From Nocardioides caeni (GTDB taxonomy: Bacteria > Actinomycetota > Actinomycetes > Propionibacteriales > Nocardioidaceae): DNA of 64,000 nt. Positions 1 through 8,829 of the stretch are shown in pieces. The stretch covers positions 380 to 64,379 of the forward strand of contig NZ_STGW01000007.1 in the NCBI RefSeq assembly GCF_004912195.1, read 5' to 3'. Under the pieces are notes generated by a model. It worked only from the letters and a program-made list of their open reading frames with translations. It had not been told where the DNA came from and did not search any database. The stretch's first letter is position 1. Every line of letters begins with the position of its first letter. A program made the position numbers and the translations under genes.

Positions 1-26
1 CTGGCGCGACGCAGTCGCGTGACGGA

Positions 27-1100
27 TCACACGTTGAAGCGGAACTCCACCACGTCGCCGTCGGCCATGACGTAGTCCTTGCCCTCCATGCGCACCTTGC
101 CGGCCTCCTTAGCCTTGACCATGGTGCCGGCCGCGAGCAGGTCGTCGAAGGAGACGACCTCGGCCTTGATGAAGCCCTTCTCGAAGTCGGTGTGGATGAC
201 GCCTGCGGCCTGCGGGGCGGTGTCGCCCTTGCGGATCGTCCAGGCGCGCGACTCCTTGGGGCCGGCGGTGAGATAGGTCTGCAGGCCGAGGGTGTCGAAG
301 CCGACGCGGGCCAGGATCTCGAGGCCGGGCTCGGTGACGCCGGCCTCGGCGAGGAACTCGGTCGCCTCCTCGTCGTCCAGCTCGATCAGCTCGGACTCGA
401 ACTTGGCATCGAGGAAGATCGCCTCGGCGGGGGCGACCAGCTCGCGCATCTGCTGCTTGAGCGCCTCGTCCTGCAGCTCGTCGGCGTCGCAGTTGAAGAC
501 ATAGATGAAGGGCTTGGCCGTCAGCAGCGACAGCTCGCGCAGCAGGGCGCGGTCGATGAAGGTCGCGATGATCGGGGTGCCGGACTCCAGCGCCTCCTTC
601 GCCTCCTTCGCCGCCTCCAGGTTGGCGACGAGCTCCTTGGCCTTGCGCGACTCCTTCTCCAGCCGAACGACCGCCTTGTCGACCGTCTCCAGGTCCGCGA
701 GGATGAGCTCGGTCTGGATGGTCGAGATGTCGTTGCCGGGGTTGACCTCGCCGTCGACGTGGGTGACGTCCTCGTCGCGGAAGACGCGCGTCACCTGGCA
801 GATCGCCGCGGACTCACGGATGTGGGCGAGGAACTTGTTGCCCAGGCCCTCGCCCTGCGAGGCGCCGCGCACGATGCCGGCGATGTCGACGAACTCGACG
901 GTCGCCGGCAGGATCCGCTCGGAGCCGAAGATCTCGGCGAGCTGCGCGAGGCGTGGGTCGGGGACACCAACGACGCCGACATTGGGCTCGATGGTGGCGA
1001 ACGGGTAGTTCGCCGCGAGGACGTCGTTCTTGGTCAGCGCGTTGAAGAGCGTCGACTTGCCTGCGTTGGGGAGACCGACGATACCGATGGTGAGTGCCAC
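27..1100 (-). CDS. ychF: Redox-regulated ATPase YchF (OLA1 family)
   Basis: Cytosolic TRAFAC P-loop NTPase of the Obg/YchF group, which prefers ATP to GTP and binds ribosomes and stress-response factors. The P-loop GLPNAGKS is at residues 9-16, followed by a coiled-coil insert rich in Lys/Glu (about 140-170) and a C-terminal TGS domain that ends the protein. At 357 residues it has the usual family length (about 360). The NKxD specificity motif of GTPases is replaced by NCDADE near residue 202, as expected for an ATP-using member. The GTG start has no Shine-Dalgarno sequence but has TAGAAT 8 nt upstream, so the mRNA is probably leaderless. It is monocistronic and convergent with nothing inside the window. 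Confidence 0.96.
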   Translation of the reverse strand: MALTIGIVGLPNAGKSTLFNALTKNDVLAANYPFATIEPNVGVVGVPDPRLAQLAEIFGSERILPATVEFVDIAGIVRGASQGEGLGNKFLAHIRESAAICQVTRVFRDEDVTHVDGEVNPGNDISTIQTELILADLETVDKAVVRLEKESRKAKELVANLEAAKEAKEALESGTPIIATFIDRALLRELSLLTAKPFIYVFNCDADELQDEALKQQMRELVAPAEAIFLDAKFESELIELDDEEATEFLAEAGVTEPGLEILARVGFDTLGLQTYLTAGPKESRAWTIRKGDTAPQAAGVIHTDFEKGFIKAEVVSFDDLLAAGTMVKAKEAGKVRMEGKDYVMADGDVVEFRFNV

Positions 1101-1108
1101 GGGGCGCG

Positions 1109-1114
1109 ATTCTA
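1109..1114 (-). promoter_or_regulatory. -10 box of a probably leaderless ychF promoter
   Basis: TAGAAT on the minus strand lies 8 nt before the GTG of ychF. No purine-rich ribosome binding site separates them. No convincing -35 hexamer was found at 17-19 nt. Confidence 0.4.
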
Positions 1115-1180
1115 TGGCCGCACGACGAGGGGACCCGAATCTCCGTCCGGGCCCCCTCGCCGCGAGGGATCAGCGCAGCG

Positions 1181-2026
1181 TCAGGATCCGTAGAGCGCCC
1201 GCAGCCCGGCGGCGTCAGAGGCCTGGAACTCCAGGTCGCTCGAGCTGCCGTTGCACTGCGGGTAGTGCATGATCGACGCGGCGTCGTACGGCGTCAGGGG
1301 GCGCCAGTTGTTGTCCTCGAAGCAGGCGCCCGCCTCAGGGCGCGTGTGCTCGTGGCGGAAGCCGAGCACGTGGCCCAGCTCGTGGCCGAGGATGTCACCC
1401 GGCTCCCAGTTGCCGGACGACCAGATCGAGTCGTCGATGAGCACGTTGCGCTGCCGCTTCGAGGTGCTCGGGAAGAACGCGCGGGCGATGTACTGCGAGG
1501 TGCTGACCGGCTCGACGGAGAACACCACGCTGTTGTTGCGGACGTTGCAGCTGCCGTCCTGGCTGGTGACGTGGACGAAGTTGACCCGCGAGGACGCGGC
1601 CTCCCACAGTCCGGCGCCGGCGCTCATCGCGGCAGCCACGACGGCGTGCCGGCTGCCGAACCGGGTGCTGACGCAGTAGGTCAGGTTCGCGGCGGTGGCC
1701 GAGCTCCACTTGTCGTCGACGCCGCCGACCGTGTTGACGACGAGATCGGCGTCGTGGGTGTCGCGGTCGTGGTTGCCGAAGGGCAACCCCACCATCCGGT
1801 CGTAGAACGCCCGGAGGCCGGCCCTGGTCGAGACGACCTCGTCGCCGTTGACGACGTAGGCACCATCGACGTCGACGTAGGTGGCGGCCTCGAACTCCCT
1901 GAAGGTCGGAGCCTCGCCCGCCGTGTCGGCGCCGTCGGCTGCGGCCGAGGAGACGACGGCCCCCGCCAATGCCGCGACCAGGCACGCCGTGCCGGCGGAA
2001 ATCCTGCTGATCCGAGTAGTCAACAT
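1181..2026 (-). CDS. Secreted astacin/matrixin-like zinc metalloprotease
   Basis: Predicted secreted zinc endopeptidase of 281 residues. The start ATG at 2026 was chosen because it is preceded by an AAAGG ribosome binding site and opens a typical signal peptide (positively charged start, hydrophobic stretch to about residue 27, Ala-rich cleavage region). The zinc-binding motif HELGHVLGFRHEH begins at residue 215 and fits the astacin pattern HExxHxxGxxHE, followed by the Met-turn SIMHY about 38 residues from its start. Four cysteines could form disulfides. The catalytic domain lies at the C-terminus and no extra binding domain follows. The substrate is unknown; extracellular protein degradation is the simplest guess. 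It stands alone between ychF and divergently transcribed xthA. Confidence 0.8.
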   Translation of the reverse strand: MLTTRISRISAGTACLVAALAGAVVSSAAADGADTAGEAPTFREFEAATYVDVDGAYVVNGDEVVSTRAGLRAFYDRMVGLPFGNHDRDTHDADLVVNTVGGVDDKWSSATAANLTYCVSTRFGSRHAVVAAAMSAGAGLWEAASSRVNFVHVTSQDGSCNVRNNSVVFSVEPVSTSQYIARAFFPSTSKRQRNVLIDDSIWSSGNWEPGDILGHELGHVLGFRHEHTRPEAGACFEDNNWRPLTPYDAASIMHYPQCNGSSSDLEFQASDAAGLRALYGS

Positions 2027-2192
2027 CAAAGAACCTTTCGCCCGAGAGTGGATCGAGCACATCGAAACCCGCGTGAGCACCGACGGACAAGAGTTCTTGC
2101 GGTTCAAAAAGGCGCAGGGCCCGCGGCTGCACGAACGTGAGCCGCGGACGGGTTGCTCCCCGCCACCTGTCCGGCCGACGACCGACCACGGA

Positions 2193-2198
2193 TAGCCT
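2193..2198 (+). promoter_or_regulatory. -10 box of a probably leaderless xthA promoter
   Basis: TAGCCT lies 6 nt before the GTG at 2205, with no Shine-Dalgarno sequence between. Transcription would start at or next to the start codon. Confidence 0.4.
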
Positions 2199-2204
2199 CT
2201 CCGG

Positions 2205-2990
2205 GTGCGGATCGCGACCTGGAACGTCAACTCCCTGCGCTCTCGGATCGACCGGGTGGAGGCGTTCCTGGAGCGCCATGACATCGACGTGCTCGCGCTG
2301 CAGGAGACCAAGGCACGCGAGGAGCAGCTGCCGCTGATGGGGCTCCAGGCGCGGGGCTATGACGTCGCCGCCCACGGCCTCAACCAGTGGAACGGCGTCG
2401 CGCTCATCAGCCGGGTCGGGCTGGAGGACGTCGCCGTCGGATTCCCGGGGCAGCCCGGTTGGGGCGACCCGACCGAGACCGAGGCGCGAGCTCTCGGCGC
2501 CACCTGCGGCGGAGTGCGGATCTGGAGCCTCTACGTGCCCAACGGCCGCAAGCCCGACGACCCGCACTATGCCTACAAGCTCGACTGGCTCACCCGCCTG
2601 CAGACGGCCGCAGCCGACTGGCTGGACCAGCCCACGGCACTGGTCGGCGACTGGAACATCTGCCCGACCGATGACGACGTCTTCGACGTCGCCCAGTTCA
2701 GGAACTCGACCCACGTCACCCCCGCCGAGCGAGCCGCGTTCCAGGCATTCCTCGACGGCGGCTGGCACGAGGTCACCCGCGCCCACGCCCCCGGCTACAC
2801 CTACTGGGACTACTACCGCCAGCGCTTCGAACGCGACCGCGGCCTCAAGATCGACTTCGTGCTCGGCTCCCCCGCGCTGGCCGCGCGGGTGACGACCGCC
2901 TTCATCGACCGCGACGAGCGCGATCCCTCACTGGGGTCGACCTCTCCCTCGGACCACGCCCCCGTCGTGGTCGATCTCGCCGACGCCTGA
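2205..2990 (+). CDS. xthA: Exodeoxyribonuclease III
   Basis: Mg-dependent AP endonuclease and 3'-5' exonuclease of the EEP (exonuclease-endonuclease-phosphatase) superfamily, acting in base excision repair. Visible signatures: TWNVNSLR at residues 5-12, the metal-ligand Glu34 in LQETK, YVPNG, the GDWNI motif near residue 148, and the C-terminal SDHAPV triad near residue 252. The length of 261 residues matches the family. It uses a GTG start with an adjacent -10 box and no ribosome binding site. The following DUF6542 gene starts 58 nt downstream in the same direction. Confidence 0.93.
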   Translation: MRIATWNVNSLRSRIDRVEAFLERHDIDVLALQETKAREEQLPLMGLQARGYDVAAHGLNQWNGVALISRVGLEDVAVGFPGQPGWGDPTETEARALGATCGGVRIWSLYVPNGRKPDDPHYAYKLDWLTRLQTAAADWLDQPTALVGDWNICPTDDDVFDVAQFRNSTHVTPAERAAFQAFLDGGWHEVTRAHAPGYTYWDYYRQRFERDRGLKIDFVLGSPALAARVTTAFIDRDERDPSLGSTSPSDHAPVVVDLADA

Positions 2991-3036
2991 CCCGCCGGGA
3001 ACGGCGCGGCACCGTCGACCGTCCCGGCTCCGGACC

Positions 3037-3042
3037 TACCGT
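3037..3042 (+). promoter_or_regulatory. -10 box upstream of the DUF6542 gene
   Basis: TACCGT lies 6 nt before the GTG at 3049. No ribosome binding site is visible, so a leaderless transcript is likely. Confidence 0.35.
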
Positions 3043-3048
3043 GGACGG

Positions 3049-3501
3049 GTGACCAGCGTCCTCGCCCGCCGCGAGTTCGCCCGTGGCGAGGCCGCCGCGG
3101 GCGAGGTGGCGCGGCTGTTCGTCGCGCTGGTCATCACCATGGTGGCGCTCGACCTGGTGCTGTCGGCCGGACTCGGCCTGTTCTTCGATCTTGGCTTCGT
3201 CTGCCTCTGCGTGGGGGCTGGGCTGGCCGTTCGTCCCCACGAGTTCTTCACCGTCGGCGTGCTGCCGCCCCTGACGATGCTCCTGGTCGTCGCGCTGGTG
3301 GCGATCGGCGACCCCGCCGCCGTTGCCGACGCCGAGGACGGGTTCGTGCAGGCCACCGTGACGGGCCTGTCCCGCCACGCGATCGCGCTGGTGCTGGGCT
3401 ACGGCGCCTGCCTCGGCCTGCTGTCGCTGCGGCACTCGGCTGCCACGGACCCGCAGGGCCCCGATCAGGCGAGGAAGCGGTCCGGGTCGCCCGCTCCGTG
3501 A
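3049..3501 (+). CDS. DUF6542 family membrane protein
   Basis: Small integral membrane protein of 150 residues. About four hydrophobic segments are visible: 23-45, 46-62, 70-88 and 110-125. A polar C-terminal tail rich in Arg, Lys, Pro and Ser follows. It resembles actinobacterial DUF6542 proteins, which often lie near ispH, xseA/xseB and ychF, as here. Molecular function is unknown. The last 37 nt overlap the convergent 3' end of the YciO-type gene. The assignment rests on the hydrophobic pattern and gene context rather than on catalytic motifs. Confidence 0.65.
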   Translation: MTSVLARREFARGEAAAGEVARLFVALVITMVALDLVLSAGLGLFFDLGFVCLCVGAGLAVRPHEFFTVGVLPPLTMLLVVALVAIGDPAAVADAEDGFVQATVTGLSRHAIALVLGYGACLGLLSLRHSAATDPQGPDQARKRSGSPAP

Positions 3502-4088
3502 CGGATGACCTCCGGCGCACCTTCCGACCAGTCCACGACGGTGGTCGGCTCCGCCGGCGTCTCGCCTGCCTCGACGACGATGTCGACGTCGTGGTCGAGG
3601 TCCTCCTTGATCTCCCAGCCCATCGTGCGCGGCTCGGACTCGCCGGGGAGGATCAGCGTCGAGGTCAGCAGCGGCTCACCGAGCTCGGCCAGCAAGGTCT
3701 GCACGAACACGTGGTCGGGGATCCGGACCCCGACCGTGCGCTTCTTGGGGTGCAGCAGGCGCTTCGGCACCTCCGGCATCCCCGGGAGGATGAAGGTGTA
3801 GGGACCGGGCGTCGCCGCCCGGATGGCGCGAAACGCCACGTTGTCGACGTGGACCATCTGGCCCAGCTGCGAGAAGTCCCGGCAGACCAGCGTGAAGTGG
3901 TGCTTGTCGTCGAGCCCGCGGATCCGCAGGATCCGGTCGCGACCCTCGCGGTTGCCGATGCGGCAGCCCAGCGCATAGCCGGAGTCTGTCGGATAGGCGA
4001 TCAGGGCGTCGTCGTTGAGGGCGTCGACGATCTGCTGGATGACCCGCGGCTGCGGGTTGTCCGGGTGGACGTCGAGATAGCGGGCCAC
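3465..4088 (-). CDS. YciO/Sua5/YrdC family L-threonylcarbamoyladenylate synthase-like protein
   Basis: Protein of 207 residues with the YrdC double-stranded RNA-binding fold. The early PTDSGYALGC segment (about 33-42), the KRTVGVRIP segment and LLTSTLILPGE correspond to the conserved nucleotide and threonylcarbamoyl-AMP pocket. Sua5/TsaC members make threonylcarbamoyl-AMP for t6A37 in ANN-decoding tRNAs. This one is closest in feel to the YciO branch, which lacks the C-terminal Sua5 domain and whose t6A activity is weak or uncertain. Start GTG at 4088 has a strong GAGGAGG ribosome binding site. A true tsaC linked to prmC is probably elsewhere. Confidence 0.8.
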   Translation of the reverse strand: MARYLDVHPDNPQPRVIQQIVDALNDDALIAYPTDSGYALGCRIGNREGRDRILRIRGLDDKHHFTLVCRDFSQLGQMVHVDNVAFRAIRAATPGPYTFILPGMPEVPKRLLHPKKRTVGVRIPDHVFVQTLLAELGEPLLTSTLILPGESEPRTMGWEIKEDLDHDVDIVVEAGETPAEPTTVVDWSEGAPEVIRHGAGDPDRFLA

Positions 4089-4105
4089 GAGGTCCTCCTC
4101 GGACG

Positions 4106-5122
4106 CTAGAGCCGGACGGCGGTCTTGGTGCTGCGACCGGCCGCCTTGAGGTCACGGTGCAGCTCCTTGGGGAGCGAGAATGCCAGCGTCTCCTCGGCCG
4201 TCTGGACGGCCCGCGCGTCGGGGTAGCCCCGCTCGGCGAGATAGGCCAGGACCTCGGTGACGAGGTGGTCGGGGACCGAGGCGCCCGACGTGACACTGAC
4301 GGTCGCCGCCCCGTCGAGCCAGGACTCGTCCAGCTCGGACACGTCGTCGATGCGGTAGGACGCCTTCGCGCCCGCCTCCAGCGCCACCTCGACGAGCCGC
4401 ACCGAGTTGGACGAATTGGCGGAGCCGACGACGATCACGAGGTCGGCGGCGGCGCCGATCTCCTTCACCGCGACCTGCCGGTTCTGGGTGGCGTAGCAGA
4501 TGTCGTCACTCGGCGGGTCCTCCAACTGGGGGAACTTCGCCCGCAGCCGTCGCACCGTCTCCATGGTCTCGTCGACGCTGAGGGTGGTCTGGGAGAGCCA
4601 CGCCAGCTTGGCGTCGGCGGGGAACTCGAGCCCGGCGACATCGTCCGGATGCTCGACCAGGACGGTCTGCTCGGGTGCCTCGCCCGCCGTACCCTCCACC
4701 TCCTCGTGACCGGCGTGTCCGATCAGCAGGATGGTGTAGCCGTCGGCCGCGAAGCGGACCGCCTCGCGGTGCACCTTGGTCACCAGAGGACAGGTCGCGT
4801 CGATCGTCTTCAGCTCACGCCGCGCGGCCTCGTTCACGACCGCGGGAGAGACGCCGTGGGCGGAGAACACCACGCGCGCACCGGCAGGGACCTCGTCGAG
4901 CTCCTCGACGAAGATCGCGCCCCGCGCCTCCAGGTTGGCGACGACGTGCTTGTTGTGGACGATCTGCTTGCGCACGTAGACCGGGGCGCCGTAGAGGTCC
5001 AGCGCCTCCTCGACGGTGACGACCGCGCGGTCCACGCCGGCGCAGTAACCGCGAGGGTCGGCGAGGAGCACCTGCCGCTCGCCGTCCTCGATGAGGCGCG
5101 GGGTTCCGAGGTCGATCGTCAT
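4106..5122 (-). CDS. ispH: 4-hydroxy-3-methylbut-2-enyl diphosphate reductase
   Basis: Last enzyme of the non-mevalonate isoprenoid pathway. It reduces HMBPP to isopentenyl and dimethylallyl diphosphate with a [4Fe-4S] cluster. The three cluster cysteines are visible in GYCAGV (Cys27), DATCPLV and CYATQNRQ, and the substrate-binding motifs AHGVSP and GHAGHEE are present. Length of 338 residues is slightly longer than the E. coli enzyme, as is common in actinobacteria. The ATG lies 6 nt after a TAGACT box with no ribosome binding site, so the mRNA is probably leaderless. The YciO-like gene begins 17 nt downstream and may be cotranscribed. Confidence 0.96.
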   Translation of the reverse strand: MTIDLGTPRLIEDGERQVLLADPRGYCAGVDRAVVTVEEALDLYGAPVYVRKQIVHNKHVVANLEARGAIFVEELDEVPAGARVVFSAHGVSPAVVNEAARRELKTIDATCPLVTKVHREAVRFAADGYTILLIGHAGHEEVEGTAGEAPEQTVLVEHPDDVAGLEFPADAKLAWLSQTTLSVDETMETVRRLRAKFPQLEDPPSDDICYATQNRQVAVKEIGAAADLVIVVGSANSSNSVRLVEVALEAGAKASYRIDDVSELDESWLDGAATVSVTSGASVPDHLVTEVLAYLAERGYPDARAVQTAEETLAFSLPKELHRDLKAAGRSTKTAVRL

Positions 5123-5128
5123 GGTTCC

Positions 5129-5134
5129 AGTCTA
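5129..5134 (-). promoter_or_regulatory. -10 box of a probably leaderless ispH promoter
   Basis: TAGACT, the best-fitting actinobacterial -10 hexamer in this part of the window, ends 6 nt before the ispH ATG. A weak TTCGGC is 18 nt upstream as a possible -35. Confidence 0.5.
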
Positions 5135-5163
5135 TCGAGGGGTCGGGGAGCAGCCGAAAAGGC

Positions 5164-5198
5164 GGACACCCCGCCGCGACGCGCGCGGCGGGGTGTCC
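5164..5198 (-). terminator. Strong hairpin terminator downstream of rplQ
   Basis: A perfect 15-bp stem (arms 5164-5178 and 5184-5198) with a 5-nt loop begins 14 nt after the rplQ stop codon. It lacks a clear U-run, as is common for high-GC actinobacterial terminators. It separates the ribosomal operon from ispH. Confidence 0.75.
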
Positions 5199-5212
5199 CA
5201 AGGATCCGTGGA

Positions 5213-5788
5213 TCAGGCCTTCTCGGAGTCCTCGGCGGTCTCCTCGTCGGCAGCGGCGGTGTCCTCCGCGGCCTCGACCGCAGCCCCCTCGGTCTCGAGG
5301 ACCTCGGTCGGCTCGGCCTCGGTGATCACGTCGGCCTCGGCCTCGGTGGCCTCCACCGGCGCCTCCTCGACGGCCACGGGTGCGGCGGTCCCGGTGCTCG
5401 GCGCGGACGGCGCGAACGCCTCGGTCACCAGCTCGATGACAGCCATGGGGGCGTTGTCGCCCGCACGGTTGCCGATCTTGGTGATCCGGGTGTAGCCACC
5501 GGGACGCTCGGCGAAGGTCGGCGCGATCTCGGTGAAGAGGACGTGCACGACGCCCTTGTCACGAATGACCTTGAGGACCTCACGACGCTGGTGCAGCGGG
5601 TTGTCCCCGTTGTGCGCCTTGCGCGCCTTGGTGATCAGCTTCTCGGCGTAGGGCCGCAGGGTGCGGGCCTTGGCCTCGGTGGTCGTGATCCGGCCGTGCT
5701 CGAAGAGCTGGGTGGCCAGGTTCGACAGGATCAGCCGCTGGTGAGCAGCCGAACCGCCGAGGCGGGCACCCTTCTTGGGCTTGGGCAT
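5213..5788 (-). CDS. rplQ: 50S ribosomal protein L17
   Basis: L17 of the large subunit, 191 residues. The conserved core (about 1-118, from [10 protein letters not shown] through TRITKIGNR) is followed by a 70-residue tail made almost only of Ala, Glu, Val, Thr, Asp and Pro. This acidic tail is absent from the short E. coli type and found in varied forms in actinobacteria. Last gene of the infA-rpmJ-rpsM-rpsK-rpsD-rpoA-rplQ operon, separated from rpoA by an unusually long and structured 240-nt gap and followed by a strong terminator. Confidence 0.96.
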   Translation of the reverse strand: MPKPKKGARLGGSAAHQRLILSNLATQLFEHGRITTTEAKARTLRPYAEKLITKARKAHNGDNPLHQRREVLKVIRDKGVVHVLFTEIAPTFAERPGGYTRITKIGNRAGDNAPMAVIELVTEAFAPSAPSTGTAAPVAVEEAPVEATEAEADVITEAEPTEVLETEGAAVEAAEDTAAADEETAEDSEKA

Positions 5789-5809
5789 TGCTGTCTCTCT
5801 TTCCTGCCC

Positions 5810-5856
5810 GGCCGTATGAGGTACCGGGGATCAGTTCCGGCCGTGTCAGGTACCGG
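5810..5856 (-). repeat. Two 18-bp direct repeats upstream of rplQ
   Basis: Copies at 5810-5827 and 5839-5856 match at 16 of 18 positions and have a 29-bp period. Each contains the KpnI-type palindrome GGTACC. They lie in the rplQ 5' leader, about 22 nt before the start codon. Confidence 0.6.
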
Positions 5857-5932
5857 AGTTTCAAGGGGGTGGTGCTGTGTCGTGCTGCGGCCAGACCAGG
5901 TCTGGACCTACGCGGGACAACTGCCGCGTGGC

Positions 5933-6017
5933 AGCGTGTCGCCCCTGCGGCGAAGCCGCTCGGATGGCGAGCCTGGGCCCGCAGGGCCCGGGCGAGTCAT
6001 CCGATGGGCGACACGCT
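5933..6017. repeat. Nested inverted repeat between rpoA and rplQ
   Basis: A 12-bp perfect outer arm pair (5933-5944 with 6006-6017), a 7-bp inner pair (5960-5966 with 5998-6004) and two GGGCCC blocks can fold into one long imperfect hairpin. It lies just after the rpoA stop codon and could attenuate transcription into rplQ or be a remnant of a small palindromic element. A separate 6-bp hairpin is at 5891-5905. Confidence 0.55.
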
Positions 6018-6028
6018 CACGCCATCAA

Positions 6029-7048
6029 TCAGAACTGCTCGTCCTCGACGAACGAGGCGTCGTCGTCCTCGTCGCCGTAGGCCGCGAGGGCGGCCGACGG
6101 GTCGAAGCCGGGGGCGCTGTCCTTGAGGGACAGACCCATCTCGTGCAGCTTGGCCTTGACCTCGTCGATGGACTTCGCACCGAAGTTGCGGATGTCCAGC
6201 AGGTCCTGCTCCGAGCGGCTCAGGAGCTCACCCACGGTGTGGATGCCCTCGCGCTTGAGGCAGTTGTAGGACCGGACGGTCAGCTGCAGGTCCTCGACCG
6301 GGAGGGCGAGGTCGGCGGCGAGCTGCTCGTCGACGGGCGACGGGCCGATGTCGATGCCCTCGGCCTCGACGTTGAGCTCACGGGCCAGGCCGAAGAGCTC
6401 GACCAGCGTCTTGCCGGCCGACGCGATCGCGTCGCGGGGCAGGATCGACGGCTTGGTCTCGACGTCGATGACGAGCTTGTCGAAGTCGGTGCGCTGCTCG
6501 ACACGGGTGGCCTCGACCTTGTAGGTCACCTTCAGGACCGGGCTGTAGATCGAGTCGACCGGGATGCGGCCGATCTCGTTGTCGGCGCCCTTGTTCTGGA
6601 CGGCCGAGACATAGCCGCGGCCACGCTCGACGACGAGCTCGAGCTCGAGCTTCGCGTTGTCGGAGAGGGTGGCGATCTTCAGGTCGGGGTTGTGGACCTC
6701 GACGCCGGCCGGCGGCGCGATGTCGGCACCCGTGACGTCACCGGCACCGGACTTGCGCAGGTACATCGTGACGGGCTCGTCGTGCTCGGAGGAGACGACG
6801 AGGCCCTTCAGGTTGAGGATGATCTCCGTGACGTCTTCCTTGACGCCCTCGATGGTCGAGAACTCGTGGAGGACGCCGTCGATCTTGATGCTCGTGACCG
6901 AGGCACCGGGGATCGAGGAGAGGAGGGTACGACGCAGCGAGTTGCCGAGCGTGTAGCCGAAGCCGGGCTCGAGCGGCTCGATGACGAAGCGCGACCGGAA
7001 CTGGTCGACGGTCTCCTCCGACAGGGTGGGGCGCTGTGCGATGAGCAC
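6029..7048 (-). CDS. rpoA: DNA-directed RNA polymerase subunit alpha
   Basis: Alpha subunit of RNA polymerase, 339 residues. The N-terminal assembly domain (about 1-230) holds the conserved [17 protein letters not shown] segment. The linker is acidic. The C-terminal domain (about 250-320) carries the helix-hairpin-helix DNA and activator contact surface, including the [16 protein letters not shown] stretch (residues about 280-295), and ends in an acidic tail. Located in the operon order typical of actinobacteria (rpsD-rpoA-rplQ). The ribosome binding site GAAAGGAAAG precedes the ATG. Confidence 0.98.
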   Translation of the reverse strand: MLIAQRPTLSEETVDQFRSRFVIEPLEPGFGYTLGNSLRRTLLSSIPGASVTSIKIDGVLHEFSTIEGVKEDVTEIILNLKGLVVSSEHDEPVTMYLRKSGAGDVTGADIAPPAGVEVHNPDLKIATLSDNAKLELELVVERGRGYVSAVQNKGADNEIGRIPVDSIYSPVLKVTYKVEATRVEQRTDFDKLVIDVETKPSILPRDAIASAGKTLVELFGLARELNVEAEGIDIGPSPVDEQLAADLALPVEDLQLTVRSYNCLKREGIHTVGELLSRSEQDLLDIRNFGAKSIDEVKAKLHEMGLSLKDSAPGFDPSAALAAYGDEDDDASFVEDEQF

Positions 7049-7178
7049 TTGTTTCTTTCCTTTCCGGGCCGACCGCTATATGAGGACCCAGACGTGGTGC
7101 GGAATGGGGAGAAGAAGTGGCGGGGACCACACTGCCCGCCCCGGCGTCTCCGTGGAGGGAGCCGGGGCGGGCGCGTGA

Positions 7179-7787
7179 TCACTTCTTGGAGTAGTACTCC
7201 ACGATGAGCTGCTCCTGGATGGGCAGGTCGATCTGCTCACGGGTGGGGACCTGGTGGACCAGGATCCGCATCCGCGTCGGCAGGGCCTCGAGCCAGGCCG
7301 GGACGATCCGCTCGCCGTGGGTCTCCCGAGCCACGATGAACGGGGTCATCTCGAGCGACTTCTCGCGCACGTCGATGATGTCGTACTGGGTGACCTGGAA
7401 CGACGGGATGTCGACCTTGCGACCGTTGACCAGGAAGTGACCGTGGGTCACCAGCTGGCGAGCGTGGCGGCGGGTGCGGGCGAAGCCGGCACGGTAGACC
7501 ACATTGTCGAGGCGGCACTCCAGGAGCTGGACGAGGTTGTCGCCGGTCTTGCCCTGGCGACGGGCAGCCTCCACGTAGTACTTGTGGAACTGCCGCTCCA
7601 GCACGCCGTAGGTGTAGCGGGCCTTCTGCTTCTCCTGCAGCTGGTTGCGGTACTCGCTCTCCTTGATCCGCGCGCGGCCGTGCTGGCCGGGGGGGTAGGG
7701 GCGCTTCTCGAAGGCAGCGTCGCCGCCCACGAGGTCGACGCCGAGACGGCGCGACTTCTTGGTGAGAGGTCCGGTGTAACGGGCCAT
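7179..7787 (-). CDS. rpsD: 30S ribosomal protein S4
   Basis: Primary 16S rRNA-binding protein S4, 202 residues. It nucleates assembly of the 30S body and takes part in decoding fidelity. The S4 RNA-binding domain is visible around residues 92-150 (CRLDNVVYRAGFARTRRHAR). The N-terminus MARYTGPLTKKSRRLG lacks the four zinc-binding cysteines of the C+ form, so this is the zinc-independent paralogue. The S4 gene sits 33 nt after rpsK and is followed by rpoA. Confidence 0.98.
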   Translation of the reverse strand: MARYTGPLTKKSRRLGVDLVGGDAAFEKRPYPPGQHGRARIKESEYRNQLQEKQKARYTYGVLERQFHKYYVEAARRQGKTGDNLVQLLECRLDNVVYRAGFARTRRHARQLVTHGHFLVNGRKVDIPSFQVTQYDIIDVREKSLEMTPFIVARETHGERIVPAWLEALPTRMRILVHQVPTREQIDLPIQEQLIVEYYSKK

Positions 7788-7819
7788 GGTGGTATCTCCT
7801 CTAAGTCCTGGTCAGACGC

Positions 7820-8221
7820 TCAGACGCGCCGGCGCTTCGGCGGGCGGCAGCCGTTGTGCGGGGCGGGGGTCACGTCCTGGATGGTGCCGACCTCGAGGCC
7901 GATCGCACCCAGGGAGCGGATCGCCGTCTCGCGGCCCGAGCCCGGGCCCTTGACGAAGACGTCGATCTTCTTCATGCCGTGATCCATCGCCCGACGGCCC
8001 GCGGCCTCAGCGGCCATCTGAGCGGCGTACGGGGTGGACTTGCGGGAGCCCTTGAAGCCGACGGTGCCGGCAGAGGCCCACGAGATCACCGCACCGGTCG
8101 GGTCGGTGATCGTGACGATCGTGTTGTTGAACGTGCTCTTGATGTGGGCCTCGCCCTGAGCGACGTTCTTCTTCTCCTTGCGGCGCACCTTCTTGGCGCC
8201 CGCGCGAGCCTTGGGAGGCAT
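7820..8221 (-). CDS. rpsK: 30S ribosomal protein S11
   Basis: S11 of the 30S platform, 133 residues, contacting the 3' minor domain of 16S rRNA near the mRNA exit channel. The conserved segment [12 protein letters not shown] and the C-terminal [18 protein letters not shown] tail are intact. The N-terminus is basic. AGGAGAT ribosome binding site upstream. Lies between rpsM and rpsD in the alpha-type operon. Confidence 0.98.
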   Translation of the reverse strand: MPPKARAGAKKVRRKEKKNVAQGEAHIKSTFNNTIVTITDPTGAVISWASAGTVGFKGSRKSTPYAAQMAAEAAGRRAMDHGMKKIDVFVKGPGSGRETAIRSLGAIGLEVGTIQDVTPAPHNGCRPPKRRRV

Positions 8222-8280
8222 GCGTTATCTCCTTCGAGGAAGTCTGGTCGTGAGTCCGTGACGAGCCGGGAGGGCTCGGG

Positions 8281-8652
8281 TCACTTCTTCTTCTTGCCGG
8301 CAACCGTGCGCTTCGGGCCCTTGCGGGTGCGAGCGTTGGTCTTGGTGCGCTGACCGCGGACCGGAAGGCCCATGCGGTGACGGCGACCCTGGTAGCTGCC
8401 GATCTCGATCTTGCGGCGGATGTCGGCCTGAACTTCGCGACGGAGGTCACCCTCGATCTTGAAGTTCGCCTCGATCTCGTCGCGGAGCTTGACCAGCTCC
8501 TCGTCACCCAGCTCGTGGACGCGGAGGTTCGGGCTGACGCCGGTGGCCTCCAGCAGCTGCTGGGCGCGGGTACGGCCGATGCCGTAGATGTAGGTGAGAG
8601 CGACCTCGATGCGCTTGTCGCGCGGCAGGTCCACTCCGACGAGGCGAGCCAT
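8281..8652 (-). CDS. rpsM: 30S ribosomal protein S13
   Basis: S13 of the 30S head, 123 residues, forming bridges to the 50S subunit and touching the P-site tRNA. The start ATG at 8652 was chosen because [19 protein letters not shown] is the universal N-terminus and GAAAGGAAG precedes it. The basic tail with [14 protein letters not shown] (conserved) ends in KKKK. There is a 177-nt gap to rpmJ upstream that holds an imperfect GC-rich stem around 8752-8773. Confidence 0.97.
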   Translation of the reverse strand: MARLVGVDLPRDKRIEVALTYIYGIGRTRAQQLLEATGVSPNLRVHELGDEELVKLRDEIEANFKIEGDLRREVQADIRRKIEIGSYQGRRHRMGLPVRGQRTKTNARTRKGPKRTVAGKKKK

Positions 8653-8829
8653 GGTGGCTTCCTTTCGAACTGCACGGTGGTGTGGTCGTGATGCGTCCAG
8701 CTGGTCGTGCTGTTGGGTGCCGGCTCCGGCCATCCGCTCCGGAGGTGGTTCACCGCTGTCCTGGGACGGCGGCTAAGCAATCACGTAGATGTCGTATTCA
8801 GTTGTGGGCCCGGGGCCGTGCGGCGGGGC

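Noticed and set aside
4157..7207. A 1016-codon plus-strand open frame over ispH, rplQ and rpoA, and similar very long antisense frames (for example 8707-11373, 28781-30667, 43499-45961)
   Set aside because: They run against well-supported genes, consist of Arg/Gly/Val/Asp-rich sequence typical of the antisense frame of GC-rich genes, and show no family similarity. The true genes occupy the same bases.
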